Assembly: GCA_903929885.1 (NCBI GenBank)
Contig: CAIYWI010000062.1
Location: 1 to 64,000 of the forward strand
Direction: 5' to 3'
Source: an uncultured Phycisphaerales bacterium
GTDB lineage: Bacteria; Planctomycetota; Phycisphaerae; Phycisphaerales; UBA1924
DNA: 64,000 bases
The translations under genes and the position numbers were made by a program. Below, in pieces: positions 28,495-37,317 of this stretch. Numbering within the stretch: position 1 is the stretch's first letter; the number at the start of each line of letters is the position of its first letter. The notes beneath the pieces are model-generated. The model was given only the letters and a program-made list of their open reading frames with translations, ran no database searches and had not been told where the DNA came from.

Positions 28495-28561
28495 GCGGGA
28501 GGGCCTCCGATGAATGGATGGGACCGGAGCATAGGAACCGCCCAAGATCCTGCGCGGGGCG

Positions 28562-29683
28562 TCAACGCGTCCAGAGGCCGGCCGGGCGGCAGGGGCCTCG
28601 CCCAGTCACCCCCGCCAGCGACACGTCCACTCCGTCCTGAGCCAAGGCCCCCAGGACGGCCCAGCACGCCGCCTCGCGGGCTTCCGGCGCCATCGGGGCC
28701 GCTTCCACCCGCCCCCGCCCCGCGGCCCGGTTGAACTCCTGCACGAGTCGCTCGTTCCTCGCACCGCCTCCCAGCAAGAAGACCGGGCCCTGATCGGGCA
28801 GCGTGCTCGCGGCAAGGTCGGCGATCGCCGCGCAGACCGTCGCGGCGGCATCAGCCGGGCTTGCGATCTCAAGCAGGCGGGTCGCGAAGGTTCCCAACTC
28901 ATCGCCCGTGCCCAGACTCCGCCCGTCGCGTCCCACCGCCTCGAGCATGTCGCGAACTTCGCGACGCATCGATCCGTCCGCTCGCCCCGTCATCGCCTCG
29001 CGGCCGTCGCTGTCGTAGGGCCGGCCCATGCCGCGCCTGGCGATCTCGTCGAGCAGGTGGTTGCACGGGCACACGTCGTGTCCCCGGATTCGTCTCAGTT
29101 GCTCCAGCCGCGACGATTCGTCGGCACCCTCCGTTGCGGGTGGCAGGATCGTGACGTTGCAGAACCCGCCGAGATTCACCACGTGCACCGGCGTGCCGGG
29201 TCGGGCGAACAGCATGGCATCGGCCAGCGGCGTCAGCGGCGCGCCCTGGCCGCCCGCCGCGAGGTCGGCCTGTCGCAAGTCGCACACCACGGGCGCTCCG
29301 ATGGCCGCCGCGAGAGGCGCGGGCTGGAAGAGTTGCCAGGAGTGGGGGGGCTGGTGGAAGACGGTCTGGCCGTGCGCCGCGACGAGGTCGGGCGAGGGCG
29401 GCGCGCCGTGCGAGTCGCGAGCGTCCTTCCACGCCTCGCGGCAGGCGTCCGCATGCAGCGTCGCGAAGTCAGACATCAGTCGGGCGATCTCCCCGGCGGT
29501 CATCGGCTCCTGTGCAGCCAATCGGCGGAGCGGCCCCTCGCATCGTCCCAGAGGGAGCGAGGCAAGGCAGAGGAAGGTCGCGTGCATCGAGACGCCGCGG
29601 CCGCGGATCCGCACGACCGCCGCATCGATGCCGTCGATGCTCGTGCCCGTCATGCAGCCGATGATGTGGCGAACGTGACTCAT
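28562..29683 (-). CDS. anmK: Anhydro-N-acetylmuramic acid kinase
   Basis: AnmK phosphorylates 1,6-anhydro-MurNAc while opening the anhydro ring, giving MurNAc 6-phosphate, in murein recycling. The 373-residue length matches E. coli AnmK (369). Motifs are GCMTGTSIDGIDAAVV at the N terminus (phosphate-binding), VAAHGQTVFH, NLGGFCNVT and FLLGGGARNERL. The ATG at 29683 has GGAGA about 5 nt upstream and matches the family start. It follows the GH20 gene by 17 nt. No MurQ etherase is seen in the window, so the next step must be encoded elsewhere. Confidence 0.96.
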   Translation of the reverse strand: MSHVRHIIGCMTGTSIDGIDAAVVRIRGRGVSMHATFLCLASLPLGRCEGPLRRLAAQEPMTAGEIARLMSDFATLHADACREAWKDARDSHGAPPSPDLVAAHGQTVFHQPPHSWQLFQPAPLAAAIGAPVVCDLRQADLAAGGQGAPLTPLADAMLFARPGTPVHVVNLGGFCNVTILPPATEGADESSRLEQLRRIRGHDVCPCNHLLDEIARRGMGRPYDSDGREAMTGRADGSMRREVRDMLEAVGRDGRSLGTGDELGTFATRLLEIASPADAAATVCAAIADLAASTLPDQGPVFLLGGGARNERLVQEFNRAAGRGRVEAAPMAPEAREAACWAVLGALAQDGVDVSLAGVTGRGPCRPAGLWTR

Positions 29684-29700
29684 GGCGTTCTCCGAGGCGT

Positions 29701-31536
29701 TCACTCGAACATCGTTGTGCCGTGCCCATCGCCCCGGGGCGCCGCCAGCGTCGCCTCGATCTTCGCGAAGTAGCCCTCGCTGTCGGCCAGTCCGCCCTCG
29801 CGGCTGCGGATCCTCCACAGTCGGGCGTGATCGTCTCGAAGACCATGCAGCCGCCGGCGAAGCGTGTCGATCCACGACCCGTCCGGGCGATCGCGCCGCA
29901 TGGCCCCTCGCGCCGCGGCGAAGCAGGCGTGCGACGCCGCGTGCGTCAACTCGTCGTGCACCAGCCGGTCGGCGCACGTCGGCACGCGGGAGGCGAGGTG
30001 CTCGAGCCGGTCGAGCGTCTCGTGCCAATGGGCGACCGACCCCACGTCGACCTGCTCGTCGAGCTGCTTGAAGAGGTCGATGAAGATCGCCGTCTGGTTG
30101 AGCAGTCGTGTGCGGCTGGGGTGCGAGAGCGCACCGCACGTTTCTCGCAGCGGCAGGTCGGCGTCGCCGAACTCGTCGAGCCAGCGGCTCACCGAGCCGG
30201 TGCGATCGCCGAAGAGGTGAAGCGACCGTGCGACATGGGAGGCCGTGACCTGCAGTCCGTTCCATGCCGCGTGGGCCGCCTCGCCCAGGGCGTGGAGCGA
30301 AACCGGCCACTGCTGCTGATGTCCCGAGTCGCCCCAGTCGCAGACCAGGAATCCGGTCGCGCCATGGTCGAGTCCGGCCTTGGTCGCGGCGGCCAGGTTG
30401 CCTTGGCGTTCGCTCGTGCGGCCCGTGATCGTCCGCCACGTCGAGGTGCCCGGGCAGATCCAGTACTCGCGCCCGCCGAGCCGGCGTCCCCAGTCGTCGA
30501 AGGGGCTGGAGGGCTCGTAGCCCCACGCCAGCGGCAGCACGTCGCTCGGGATCATCGAAAGGCACTCGGGGTGCGAGAGGGCGATGTCGCCCCAGAACTG
30601 CGCTCGCTTGCCGCGAACCCTCGCGGCGGCGGCGACGGCCTGAACGAACTCCATGTAGACCGTTGCGCGTCCTCGTCGTTCGACCTCGGCCTTCGAGCGT
30701 CCGAAGGCGATGTCGTACACCTCGTCGGCGCCGATGTTGACCCATGGCGACGCAAAGCACGGCAGGAGTTGATCCAGAAGCCCCTCGACGAACCGCAGCG
30801 ACGCCGGATCCGTCGGACACAGGGAGAAGGGCCCCGACCGAGGCCAGATGTCGAACATCCAGTCGCCGTGCGTCTCGGCGAGGTGCGCGTACGCCTCGTG
30901 ACGCAGCCACGGCACCATGTGCCCGAAGCAGTTCTGGTTCGCCGCCAACTCGATGCCGTGCGTCTGGCAGAGTCGATCGAGGCGACGAATCTCGTCGGGC
31001 GTGAGCGGCGACCAGCCCCGCCAGACGGTCTCGTGACCGGCGTACGCGAAGGTGTGCTCGGTGTAGAGCTGCAGGTGGTTGATCTTGAGCGACGCGAGCG
31101 TTCGGACGATGGATCCGAGCTCCTGCATGGTCGGGATGCGGTCGCGGGAGACGTCGAGCATCACGCCTCGCACGCTCCAGCGAGGCTCATCCTCGATGAC
31201 CTGCGAAGGCAATTCGGCGTCGTCGGAGGCGATCAGCTGGACGAGGGTGTGCAGGCCATTCGCCGCGCCGCGAACGGAGGTGGCGTCGATCGTGGCCGTC
31301 GCGTCGGCGGCGAGCGAGAGGCGATAGCCCTCGGGGGAGCGGGTCGTCCACGTCGACGACGTGTCGACCTTGATCCATGCGGGACGCAGCCCCGCGTCCG
31401 TCGCCACCGTGGCCGCCCCGTGCCGCTCGACCAGCGCCCGAAGCGAGCGTGCCCCGGCAGGCACGCGCCAGCGCCCGCCCGTCCACGTCGTCCATGTCGG
31501 CGCAGGCAGCAGAAGTTCGTGCCCTTTGGTCCGCAT
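29701..31536 (-). CDS. Glycoside hydrolase family 20 beta-N-acetylhexosaminidase
   Basis: GH20 enzymes remove terminal GlcNAc or GalNAc by substrate-assisted catalysis. The protein is 611 residues. An N-terminal GH20b-like domain (YRLSLAADATATIDA, GAANGLHTLVQLI) precedes a TIM barrel starting at WSVRGVMLDVSRDRIPTMQE. The catalytic Asp-Glu pair is in VNIGADEVYD at residues 271-272, followed by a long helical C-terminal region. No signal peptide is evident, so it may act in the cytoplasm on imported amino sugars or muropeptide-derived saccharides. The start at 31536 lies 8 nt after the NagX-like gene. Confidence 0.9.
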   Translation of the reverse strand: MRTKGHELLLPAPTWTTWTGGRWRVPAGARSLRALVERHGAATVATDAGLRPAWIKVDTSSTWTTRSPEGYRLSLAADATATIDATSVRGAANGLHTLVQLIASDDAELPSQVIEDEPRWSVRGVMLDVSRDRIPTMQELGSIVRTLASLKINHLQLYTEHTFAYAGHETVWRGWSPLTPDEIRRLDRLCQTHGIELAANQNCFGHMVPWLRHEAYAHLAETHGDWMFDIWPRSGPFSLCPTDPASLRFVEGLLDQLLPCFASPWVNIGADEVYDIAFGRSKAEVERRGRATVYMEFVQAVAAAARVRGKRAQFWGDIALSHPECLSMIPSDVLPLAWGYEPSSPFDDWGRRLGGREYWICPGTSTWRTITGRTSERQGNLAAATKAGLDHGATGFLVCDWGDSGHQQQWPVSLHALGEAAHAAWNGLQVTASHVARSLHLFGDRTGSVSRWLDEFGDADLPLRETCGALSHPSRTRLLNQTAIFIDLFKQLDEQVDVGSVAHWHETLDRLEHLASRVPTCADRLVHDELTHAASHACFAAARGAMRRDRPDGSWIDTLRRRLHGLRDDHARLWRIRSREGGLADSEGYFAKIEATLAAPRGDGHGTTMFE

Positions 31537-31544
31537 GGCGGATG

Positions 31545-32687
31545 TTAGACCTTGAAGAAGAGGCCTCGTCGCATGAGCCACAGGTGCACGAGGTACCATG
31601 CCGCCACCGTCGCCAGGGCGTGCAGCAGCGAGGCGTTCATCGGCGCGGCCAGCGGCGAGAAGAGATGCTCGTGCACCCACGCGTGAACGCCGACGCGGCC
31701 GGCGGGCGTGGCGACGATCGGAGCGCCGAGGATCCGTGCCGCCAGTCCCGTCGCGACGAACGCGAAGATCGCGTTGCTGCCGAAGACGACCGCCGGTCCA
31801 AAGGGGCGTCTCCAGCCCCGCAAGTCCATCATCGCTCGAAGCGCTGCCCATGTCGCCATCGCCGCCCCGCCGGTGAAGACGACGTACGACGAACTCCAGA
31901 TGGGCTTGTTGACCGGCCAGACGGGAGCCGCGGCCAGGCCCGCCACGATCAGGCAGAATCCCGACATCGCCAGCAGCGCGGTCGTGCGGGGCGGCGAGGC
32001 CGAGGGCCGCAGGAGCAGCCGGGCCGCGAGAAGCCCGATCAGGCACGATGCCACCGCCGGTGGCGTGGACCCCAGCCCCTCGGGGTCGAAGGGGCCGCCC
32101 TTGTACAGGTGTCGCGAGGTCAGCACGGCGCGATCGAGCATCGCAGTCGGGTTCGAGACCGGATCGATCGAGCCGGTTCCGAGCCACGCCGCGTAGCCCA
32201 CCACGAGCAGGACGCAGGCGGCGAGGACGACGCGCGTCGAGGCGAAGATCGCGAGCGGAGCGGCGAGGATGAAGACAAGGCCGATCCGCTGCAGCACGCC
32301 GGGGAGTCGCAGCGTCGACCAGTCGGGCGTCGCGCCGCCCGCGGCCCACGCGATCAACGGCGACGAGGCGTTGAGCATCAGCCCCAGCAGCACGAGCGTC
32401 AGTCCGCGACGGACCGCGCGGGCCAGCACCGATGCCCGCGTTCGACCCGACTCGATGGCGCGGGGAAACGAGAGCGCCATCGACGCCCCGACGGTGAAGA
32501 GGAAGAAAGGGAAGACCAGGTCCGCGAGCGTGCATCCGTCCCACGGCGCGTGTGCCAGCGGCGGATGGACGTGCGACCACGATCCCGGGTTGTTCACCAG
32601 CAGCATGACGGCCACGGTGAGCCCGCGCAGGGCATCGAGACTCTCGAGTCGGGGCCGGGCGGACGGGTTCGGGGCCGTCGGTTCCAT
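31545..32687 (-). CDS. NagX/HGSNAT-like membrane acyltransferase
   Basis: A 380-residue polytopic membrane protein with about ten hydrophobic segments. It begins SLDALRGLTVAVMLLVNNPG, the hallmark N terminus of the heparan-alpha-glucosaminide N-acetyltransferase-like (DUF5009, YeiB-related) family. PWDGCTLADLVFPFFLFTVG and LRLPGVLQRIGL follow, both characteristic. NagX members sit in GlcNAc-utilisation loci and are proposed to move or acetylate amino sugars across the inner membrane. Its place between a nuclease and GH20 fits that role. The start lies 10 nt after the preceding gene. Confidence 0.87.
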   Translation of the reverse strand: MEPTAPNPSARPRLESLDALRGLTVAVMLLVNNPGSWSHVHPPLAHAPWDGCTLADLVFPFFLFTVGASMALSFPRAIESGRTRASVLARAVRRGLTLVLLGLMLNASSPLIAWAAGGATPDWSTLRLPGVLQRIGLVFILAAPLAIFASTRVVLAACVLLVVGYAAWLGTGSIDPVSNPTAMLDRAVLTSRHLYKGGPFDPEGLGSTPPAVASCLIGLLAARLLLRPSASPPRTTALLAMSGFCLIVAGLAAAPVWPVNKPIWSSSYVVFTGGAAMATWAALRAMMDLRGWRRPFGPAVVFGSNAIFAFVATGLAARILGAPIVATPAGRVGVHAWVHEHLFSPLAAPMNASLLHALATVAAWYLVHLWLMRRGLFFKV

Positions 32688-32697
32688 CAGGGGCCAT

Positions 32698-33861
32698 TCA
32701 GCGGGCGGGCGGGGTCGGCGAGGGCACCTTCACGTCGAGATAGACGGGGAAGTGGTCGCTGGGAAATGTCGCGGCCCCCTCGGGGACGTGACGCCACACC
32801 TCGCCGCCGACGATCTCGATGTCTCGCGACGGGAGCACGTAGTCGACGCGAAGCTTGAACGATGCGGTGTCGGCGGGGTCGAGGCCAGGGATCGCCACGC
32901 TCGAGGCCGGCGTGAAATCGAAGCGAACCCGGCGGTTGCCCTTGAGGTGTCGTTCGATGGGGTTCTTGAACGAATCGCCCTTGCGAGGATCGGCGTTGAG
33001 ATCTCCGAGCACGATGAAGGAGTCGAAGCGGCCGAGCCCGCCCACGCGGTCCGCGTCGTCCACGAGGAAGGGCGCATCGTCGATGAACTCGCCGATCAGG
33101 CGGATCTCGTCGTGATTGCGCTTTCGGTTCCGCTGCTCGGGCCCGTCGAAGGCCGGAGGCGTCGGGTGGCTGCAGAGCAGGTGGATCACGGCTCCATTGG
33201 GCAGTTTCACCGGCACCGAGGCGAAGGTCTTGGAACTCAGGCGGGCATAGGTCGGTTCGTCCCCCGTGAACCACGGCTTGCCGCTCGGGTCCATGGGCAG
33301 GAAGGCCCCCTGCATGTAGGTCCACGGGAACCGCTGAAAGGTGCGGATGCCCGACTCGTCGATGGTGAGCCGCTCGTCGACCAGCAAGGCCATGCCGTAT
33401 TGACCGGGGAACGTACCGTAGCCGTGGCAGTCGTTGCCGTACGCACGCGCGGCCGTCGGGTCGCCCTGCGCGGGCGCGGCGGACGACACCCGACCGTCGT
33501 TGTCCAGATCGAAGCCGGTGGGCACGCCCGTGTTCACCGGGGGCATCCATGCTCGGTACCGGGGGACGCCCTCGAGACCTGCCAAGTGCATCTCGGCGAA
33601 CCGTGACGCGTTCGAGCCAGGTGGCGTCGATGCATCCACGTCGGGACCTCCCGGCATGTCGTAGGCGATCTCGTTGAGCAGGATGATGTTGGGACGAATG
33701 TCGGCGATCACCCGGGCGAGGTCTCGAAGGCGGGTATTCGAGCCATCGTGCAGGTCGGCCGTGCGGACGTCCTCCATGTTGAAGGTCGCCACGCGGAGCT
33801 TCACGGGTTGGGCGGCGACGGGAAGCGTCAGGAGCGTCAGGAGCGTCAGGGCCGTTCGCAT
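32698..33861 (-). CDS. Secreted endonuclease/exonuclease/phosphatase (EEP) family protein
   Basis: The 387-residue protein has a signal peptide (TALTLLTLLTLPVAAQ, cleavage after about residue 18) and an EEP fold. Segments are LRVATFNMEDV at the N terminus, IILLNEIAYD (metal-binding Glu), FIVLGDLNADPRKGDS with the catalytic Asp/Asn, and SDHFPVYLDV with the terminal Asp-His. It could hydrolyse nucleic acids or a phosphoester in the periplasm. A variable insert of about 100 residues carries DLDNDGR. It is the first gene of the amino-sugar operon. Confidence 0.88.
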   Translation of the reverse strand: MRTALTLLTLLTLPVAAQPVKLRVATFNMEDVRTADLHDGSNTRLRDLARVIADIRPNIILLNEIAYDMPGGPDVDASTPPGSNASRFAEMHLAGLEGVPRYRAWMPPVNTGVPTGFDLDNDGRVSSAAPAQGDPTAARAYGNDCHGYGTFPGQYGMALLVDERLTIDESGIRTFQRFPWTYMQGAFLPMDPSGKPWFTGDEPTYARLSSKTFASVPVKLPNGAVIHLLCSHPTPPAFDGPEQRNRKRNHDEIRLIGEFIDDAPFLVDDADRVGGLGRFDSFIVLGDLNADPRKGDSFKNPIERHLKGNRRVRFDFTPASSVAIPGLDPADTASFKLRVDYVLPSRDIEIVGGEVWRHVPEGAATFPSDHFPVYLDVKVPSPTPPAR

Positions 33862-33867
33862 GACCCC

Positions 33868-33873
33868 ACGGTA
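33868..33873 (-). promoter_or_regulatory. TANNNT -10 element of the amino-sugar operon
   Basis: On the minus strand TACCGT ends 6 nt before ATG 33861, with no Shine-Dalgarno sequence. It would drive a leaderless mRNA for the whole nuclease-NagX-GH20-anmK-permease unit. Confidence 0.45.
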
Positions 33874-33977
33874 GCGTCGCGCCCGCAGACGCCTCCGCGG
33901 GTCTTTCTTCGATCGCTCGCCCGGCTCCGCTCCGGGGTTCTATGATCCGAACGTCCATCGCCCTTCCGGAGTCCTGA

Positions 33978-34733
33978 ATGAGCGTCACGGCCCAACTGTT
34001 GCGGGTGTTCCAGGTCGACAAGCAGATTCGCAGCCTTCAGTCCAGCCTTCGCAAGGCCGAGGGCTTCTTGGGCGAAAAGCAACGGGAGATCGAGCAACTC
34101 GACGCCAGACGCAAGACCGTCGAGGCCCAACTCAAGCAGCAGGCCGCCGTGGCCGCCGAGCACGAGGGAGAGGCCAAGCGAATCGAGGCCCGCATGGAGC
34201 AGCTTCGCGGGCAGATGGACAACGCCCAGACCAACAAGGAATACCAGGCCTTCCTCGTCGAGCTCAACGTCATGAAGACGGAGAAGGAGCGGGCCGAGAC
34301 CGCCGCGCTCGAGCAGATGGCCAAGGCCGACGACCTCCGCCGCGAACTGGCCGACCTCGAGGCCAAGCGGGTCGAACGCGAGCAGGTTCGCGGCGTCGCC
34401 ACCAAGGAGCGAGACGCCCGCCACGGCGAGATCGCCGGCCAGCTCGCCGAACTCAAGACCGAACTCGCCGAGTGCGTTGCCGAGGTCCCCAAGGACACCC
34501 TCGTGATGTTCCAGCGGCTCATCGAGGTTCGCGGCGACGAGGCCATGGGCCCCATCGACATCGTCGACCGCAAGCGTCACGAGTACCACTGCGGCACGTG
34601 CATGATGGCCGTTCCCATGGAGGCCGTCAACGGCCTTCTCAGTGGCGGCCGCCTCACCAAGTGCAGCTCCTGCCAGTGCATCCTCTACCTCACGCGAGAA
34701 GACGAGGAGCGGCTCCGCGGCGGGAAGAAGTGA
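33978..34733 (+). CDS. Coiled-coil protein with C-terminal C4 zinc ribbon
   Basis: The 251-residue protein is almost entirely a long coiled coil for its first 190 residues. It ends with a zinc ribbon whose cysteines are in YHCGTCMMAVP and TKCSSCQCILYL. This is the CT398/DUF164 (C4-type zinc ribbon) family, thought to be an RNA- or nucleic acid-associated adaptor in several phyla; its exact function is unsettled. CGGAG about 8 nt before ATG 33978 is the ribosome-binding site, and TATGAT at 33941-33946 may be the -10. It is divergent from the amino-sugar operon. Confidence 0.9.
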   Translation: MSVTAQLLRVFQVDKQIRSLQSSLRKAEGFLGEKQREIEQLDARRKTVEAQLKQQAAVAAEHEGEAKRIEARMEQLRGQMDNAQTNKEYQAFLVELNVMKTEKERAETAALEQMAKADDLRRELADLEAKRVEREQVRGVATKERDARHGEIAGQLAELKTELAECVAEVPKDTLVMFQRLIEVRGDEAMGPIDIVDRKRHEYHCGTCMMAVPMEAVNGLLSGGRLTKCSSCQCILYLTREDEERLRGGKK

Positions 34734-34763
34734 CCCGAGATCGACACGCCGCGCGACCGCCCG

Positions 34764-35729
34764 TCATCGCGGACGACGTTCCCACGCCCAGCGGAGGTGC
34801 TCGTCGAGCACCGTGATTCTCGCTTCGGCGAGCAAACGTGCCGCCAGCAGGTCCATGGCCTCTCGCTCGATGCGGGCGGTTGCCTTCGCCCGTGCCGCCT
34901 CGATCGCCTGCGCCGTGCGGTCGGCTGCGGCCTGCTGCGAATCGATGAGCAGGATCGCAAAGCCCGTCTCGATGGAGATCACCGGCGAGAGTTCGCCTGC
35001 GGGCAGGTGCAACGATGGTCGCAATGCCGCGGGCACCGTGGGATCGGCGTGGAGCACGGGTCCGAAGAGGCCGCCCCTGGCCGATGACGGATCGATCGAT
35101 GATTCGAAGGCGGCCTGCGCGAAGCGAGCCGCTCTGGCCTCGGCCGGCGCCGCCTCGATCTCGGCGCGAAGACGCGAGGCATCGACCGCCGTTCGCGTCA
35201 CGATGATGCGAGCGGTGGCGCGAGGCCCCAGTTCGGCCTCCGTCATGGCGACGATCGCGGCCTCGCCGATCATGCCCGCCCTCGCCGCAAGCACCCGCAG
35301 CGCCGCGTTGCGGCGAAGCATCGACTCGAAGCGACGGGGGCCCAGTCCTCGCGCGGCCCTGAACCGATCCACCAGCACTCCCGCCTGCTCCTCGGCGACG
35401 CCGGCCTCCTCCGCGATCCGCGAGAAAAGTCGTCGCCGCTCGCCGTCCGCCGCGTCCTCGGCGAGCGAGAGCCCTTCGGACGCGAGCATCCGTTCCAGCA
35501 GAACGTCCAACGCGGCTTCCTCGAGAGCCACGGCGCCGGCGGCCTCGATCGCCGCGGCGGCCAGCGATGCCTGATCGATGCCCGCGCCGTCCACGAGTGC
35601 GGCCGGGCGAGTCGTCGGGGCACCCGTCGGAGCCGAAGTCGATGGGGTGGCGACGGAAGCGGGGGCGCAGGCAGCGGGGGCCATCGCCAACGCGAGGGTT
35701 GTCGCGGCAAGGACACGGGTTCGGACCAT
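34764..35729 (-). CDS. Exported parvulin-like (PPIC) peptidyl-prolyl isomerase
   Basis: The 321-residue protein has a hydrophobic N terminus ending in MAPAACAP, a possible but imperfect lipobox. A Thr/Ala-rich linker and a helical SurA/PrsA-like chaperone region of about 130 residues follow. Near residues 240-285 the segment [17 protein letters not shown], then [20 protein letters not shown], matches the parvulin core (GGDLG...F..G..SPV....G.hi). I infer an envelope folding factor. Sequence similarity to PPIases is modest, so activity is uncertain. It converges with the zinc-ribbon gene, 30 nt apart. Confidence 0.8.
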   Translation of the reverse strand: MVRTRVLAATTLALAMAPAACAPASVATPSTSAPTGAPTTRPAALVDGAGIDQASLAAAAIEAAGAVALEEAALDVLLERMLASEGLSLAEDAADGERRRLFSRIAEEAGVAEEQAGVLVDRFRAARGLGPRRFESMLRRNAALRVLAARAGMIGEAAIVAMTEAELGPRATARIIVTRTAVDASRLRAEIEAAPAEARAARFAQAAFESSIDPSSARGGLFGPVLHADPTVPAALRPSLHLPAGELSPVISIETGFAILLIDSQQAAADRTAQAIEAARAKATARIEREAMDLLAARLLAEARITVLDEHLRWAWERRPR

Positions 35730-35734
35730 GGCAA

Positions 35735-35740
35735 ACGGTA
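35735..35740 (-). promoter_or_regulatory. TANNNT -10 element at the PPIase gene start
   Basis: On the minus strand TACCGT ends 5 nt before ATG 35729. No Shine-Dalgarno sequence is present, which suggests a leaderless transcript. Confidence 0.45.
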
Positions 35741-35866
35741 CCGCGTGGCGGGGGCTCCTGCACGCCGTTCGTGTTCTGTGAGGAATCGGCGACGCCTCGG
35801 CCTCAGGAAAGCCCGGGATTGGCCCTCCCGCCGGGAGCGTGTCGCGGATGAAGGATTCGAAAAAGG

Positions 35867-35896
35867 TTCGACACGGCGGCGAACTCGCGTTATCAT
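35867..35896 (+). promoter_or_regulatory. Sigma-70-like promoter of the prepilin gene
   Basis: TTCGAC at 35867-35872 and TATCAT at 35891-35896 are separated by 18 nt. This is one of the few places in the window with both hexamers recognisable. Transcription would begin near 35903, giving a leader of about 160 nt. The rest of the 336-nt gap (35730-36065) holds no gene that I can support. Confidence 0.45.
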
Positions 35897-36065
35897 TTGG
35901 GAGTCCCCGGCGCAGGCGGCCCATGGTTGGCCCGTTTCGTCGTCCGGCCGCAGATGTGTTCGGCCGGTTCCGGGGATCCAAGTCCGCATTCGCGGCGTAG
36001 CAGCGTGGTCGGCTTGCACGTGCGAGCGACCTGACCGTCGGATTCACTGCATGGAGGCCCACACA

Positions 36066-37160
36066 ATGTGCGGTCGAGTTGGCAACAAACGCGTCGGATT
36101 CACCCTCATCGAACTGCTCGTCGTGATCGCGATCATCGCGCTGCTGATCGGCATCCTGCTGCCCGCCCTCGGCGAGGCGAGGAAGGCCGGTCGCCAGACG
36201 ATCGACCAGGCGAACCTTCAGCAGATGGGTCGCGCGACTCACAGCTATGCGGCTGACTACCTCAACCGCCTGTTCTCGTTCACGGTCACGCAGAAGACGT
36301 ACAACCTGCTCACCTACCCCGACCTGCAGGCGCTGGCCAACACGGGCAATCCGATCCAATCGGCCGCCGCACAGGCCGTCGACATCATTCGTCGCCGCAC
36401 CGGCCGCGATCAGGATTTCGACGGCACGGACTACATCCCCAACTGGATTCCCCACGTGCTCTACAGCCACTTGGTCCTTCAGGACTACCTGGCTCAGCGT
36501 CTTCCGGCCAAGTCGGTGATCTCGCCCGCCGACCTGCCTCGCGGTCAGTGGCAGTCCGATCCCCGGGCGTTCGAGCAGGGCCTGATCCCCGGCCCCGCGG
36601 GTCGCGAGAACCGCTGGCCCTACAGCTCTTCGTACGAGACCGTCTCCTTCGTGTACGCGAACGATCGCTGCGACGGCACCATCGGCGGCGTGACGCAGGG
36701 TCCGACCCACCGCACCTACCAGACCGTCAACGCCCTCAACCTGTCGCAGACCATCGGCCAGCGCACCTTGAGCGAGGTGCAGTTCCCTGACAGCAAGGTC
36801 GAGATGTTCGACTCGGTCTCGCGGTACACCGGCAAGCGCCAGTACTACTACCTGTACCCCGATGCGGTCACGAACAACCTCTTCTTCGACGGCAGCGTGC
36901 GGTTCAAGAAGACCGGCTTCGCCTACAACAAGGGCGGCAAGCGCTTCGATGCCAACGACGGCGTCGACCCCGCGAATCCCCGCTCGACGTTCCCGCTCCT
37001 CATCACCTACACCCCCGAGTCGACGTGGGAGCCCATCCGCGGCGGCGACACGACCTACACCGCGCCCGGCTTCCAGCGCTGGACCCGAGGCGGCCTGAAG
37101 GGTCGCGACTTCGACGGCAACCAGTGGTGGTTCCCCGACGGCACCGCCGGCGATTATTGA
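36066..37160 (+). CDS. Type II secretion/type IV pilin-like prepilin (DUF1559-like)
   Basis: A 364-residue prepilin. The class III signal is [20 protein letters not shown] at residues 11-30: cleavage would occur before Phe and be followed by N-methylation, with the Glu at +5. A long alpha spine follows. Near the C terminus [15 protein letters not shown] matches the H/x-x9-DG motif region of planctomycete DUF1559 prepilins. GGAGG 8 nt before ATG 36066 defines the start over an in-frame ATG at 36051. It stands alone between its own promoter and a strong terminator, which suggests a separately and perhaps highly expressed pseudopilin. Confidence 0.93.
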   Translation: MCGRVGNKRVGFTLIELLVVIAIIALLIGILLPALGEARKAGRQTIDQANLQQMGRATHSYAADYLNRLFSFTVTQKTYNLLTYPDLQALANTGNPIQSAAAQAVDIIRRRTGRDQDFDGTDYIPNWIPHVLYSHLVLQDYLAQRLPAKSVISPADLPRGQWQSDPRAFEQGLIPGPAGRENRWPYSSSYETVSFVYANDRCDGTIGGVTQGPTHRTYQTVNALNLSQTIGQRTLSEVQFPDSKVEMFDSVSRYTGKRQYYYLYPDAVTNNLFFDGSVRFKKTGFAYNKGGKRFDANDGVDPANPRSTFPLLITYTPESTWEPIRGGDTTYTAPGFQRWTRGGLKGRDFDGNQWWFPDGTAGDY

Positions 37161-37184
37161 TTCTCTCGATCCTTTCGCACTCAC

Positions 37185-37221
37185 GCGGGCCCGTCCATCT
37201 CGGACGGGCCCGCTTGCGTTG
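37185..37221 (+). terminator. Strong intrinsic terminator after the prepilin gene
   Basis: GCGGGCCCGTCC at 37185-37196 pairs perfectly with GGACGGGCCCGC at 37202-37213 over a 5-nt loop, followed by TTGCGTTGT. It lies 24 nt after the stop codon. Confidence 0.8.
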
Positions 37222-37317
37222 TGCACGGCTCGCCTCCGTCCGCCATGCGCCCGACGCCGCATCTACCATCGCATTCGCGGCGTCGAGCTTTCTCGCGTCG
37301 TGTTCACAGGAGCGTCC

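Noticed and set aside
31537-31547. TAACAT 5 nt before the GH20 start as a further leaderless promoter.
   Set aside because: Its TAA is the stop codon of the upstream gene in a tight operon, so the match is explained without a promoter.
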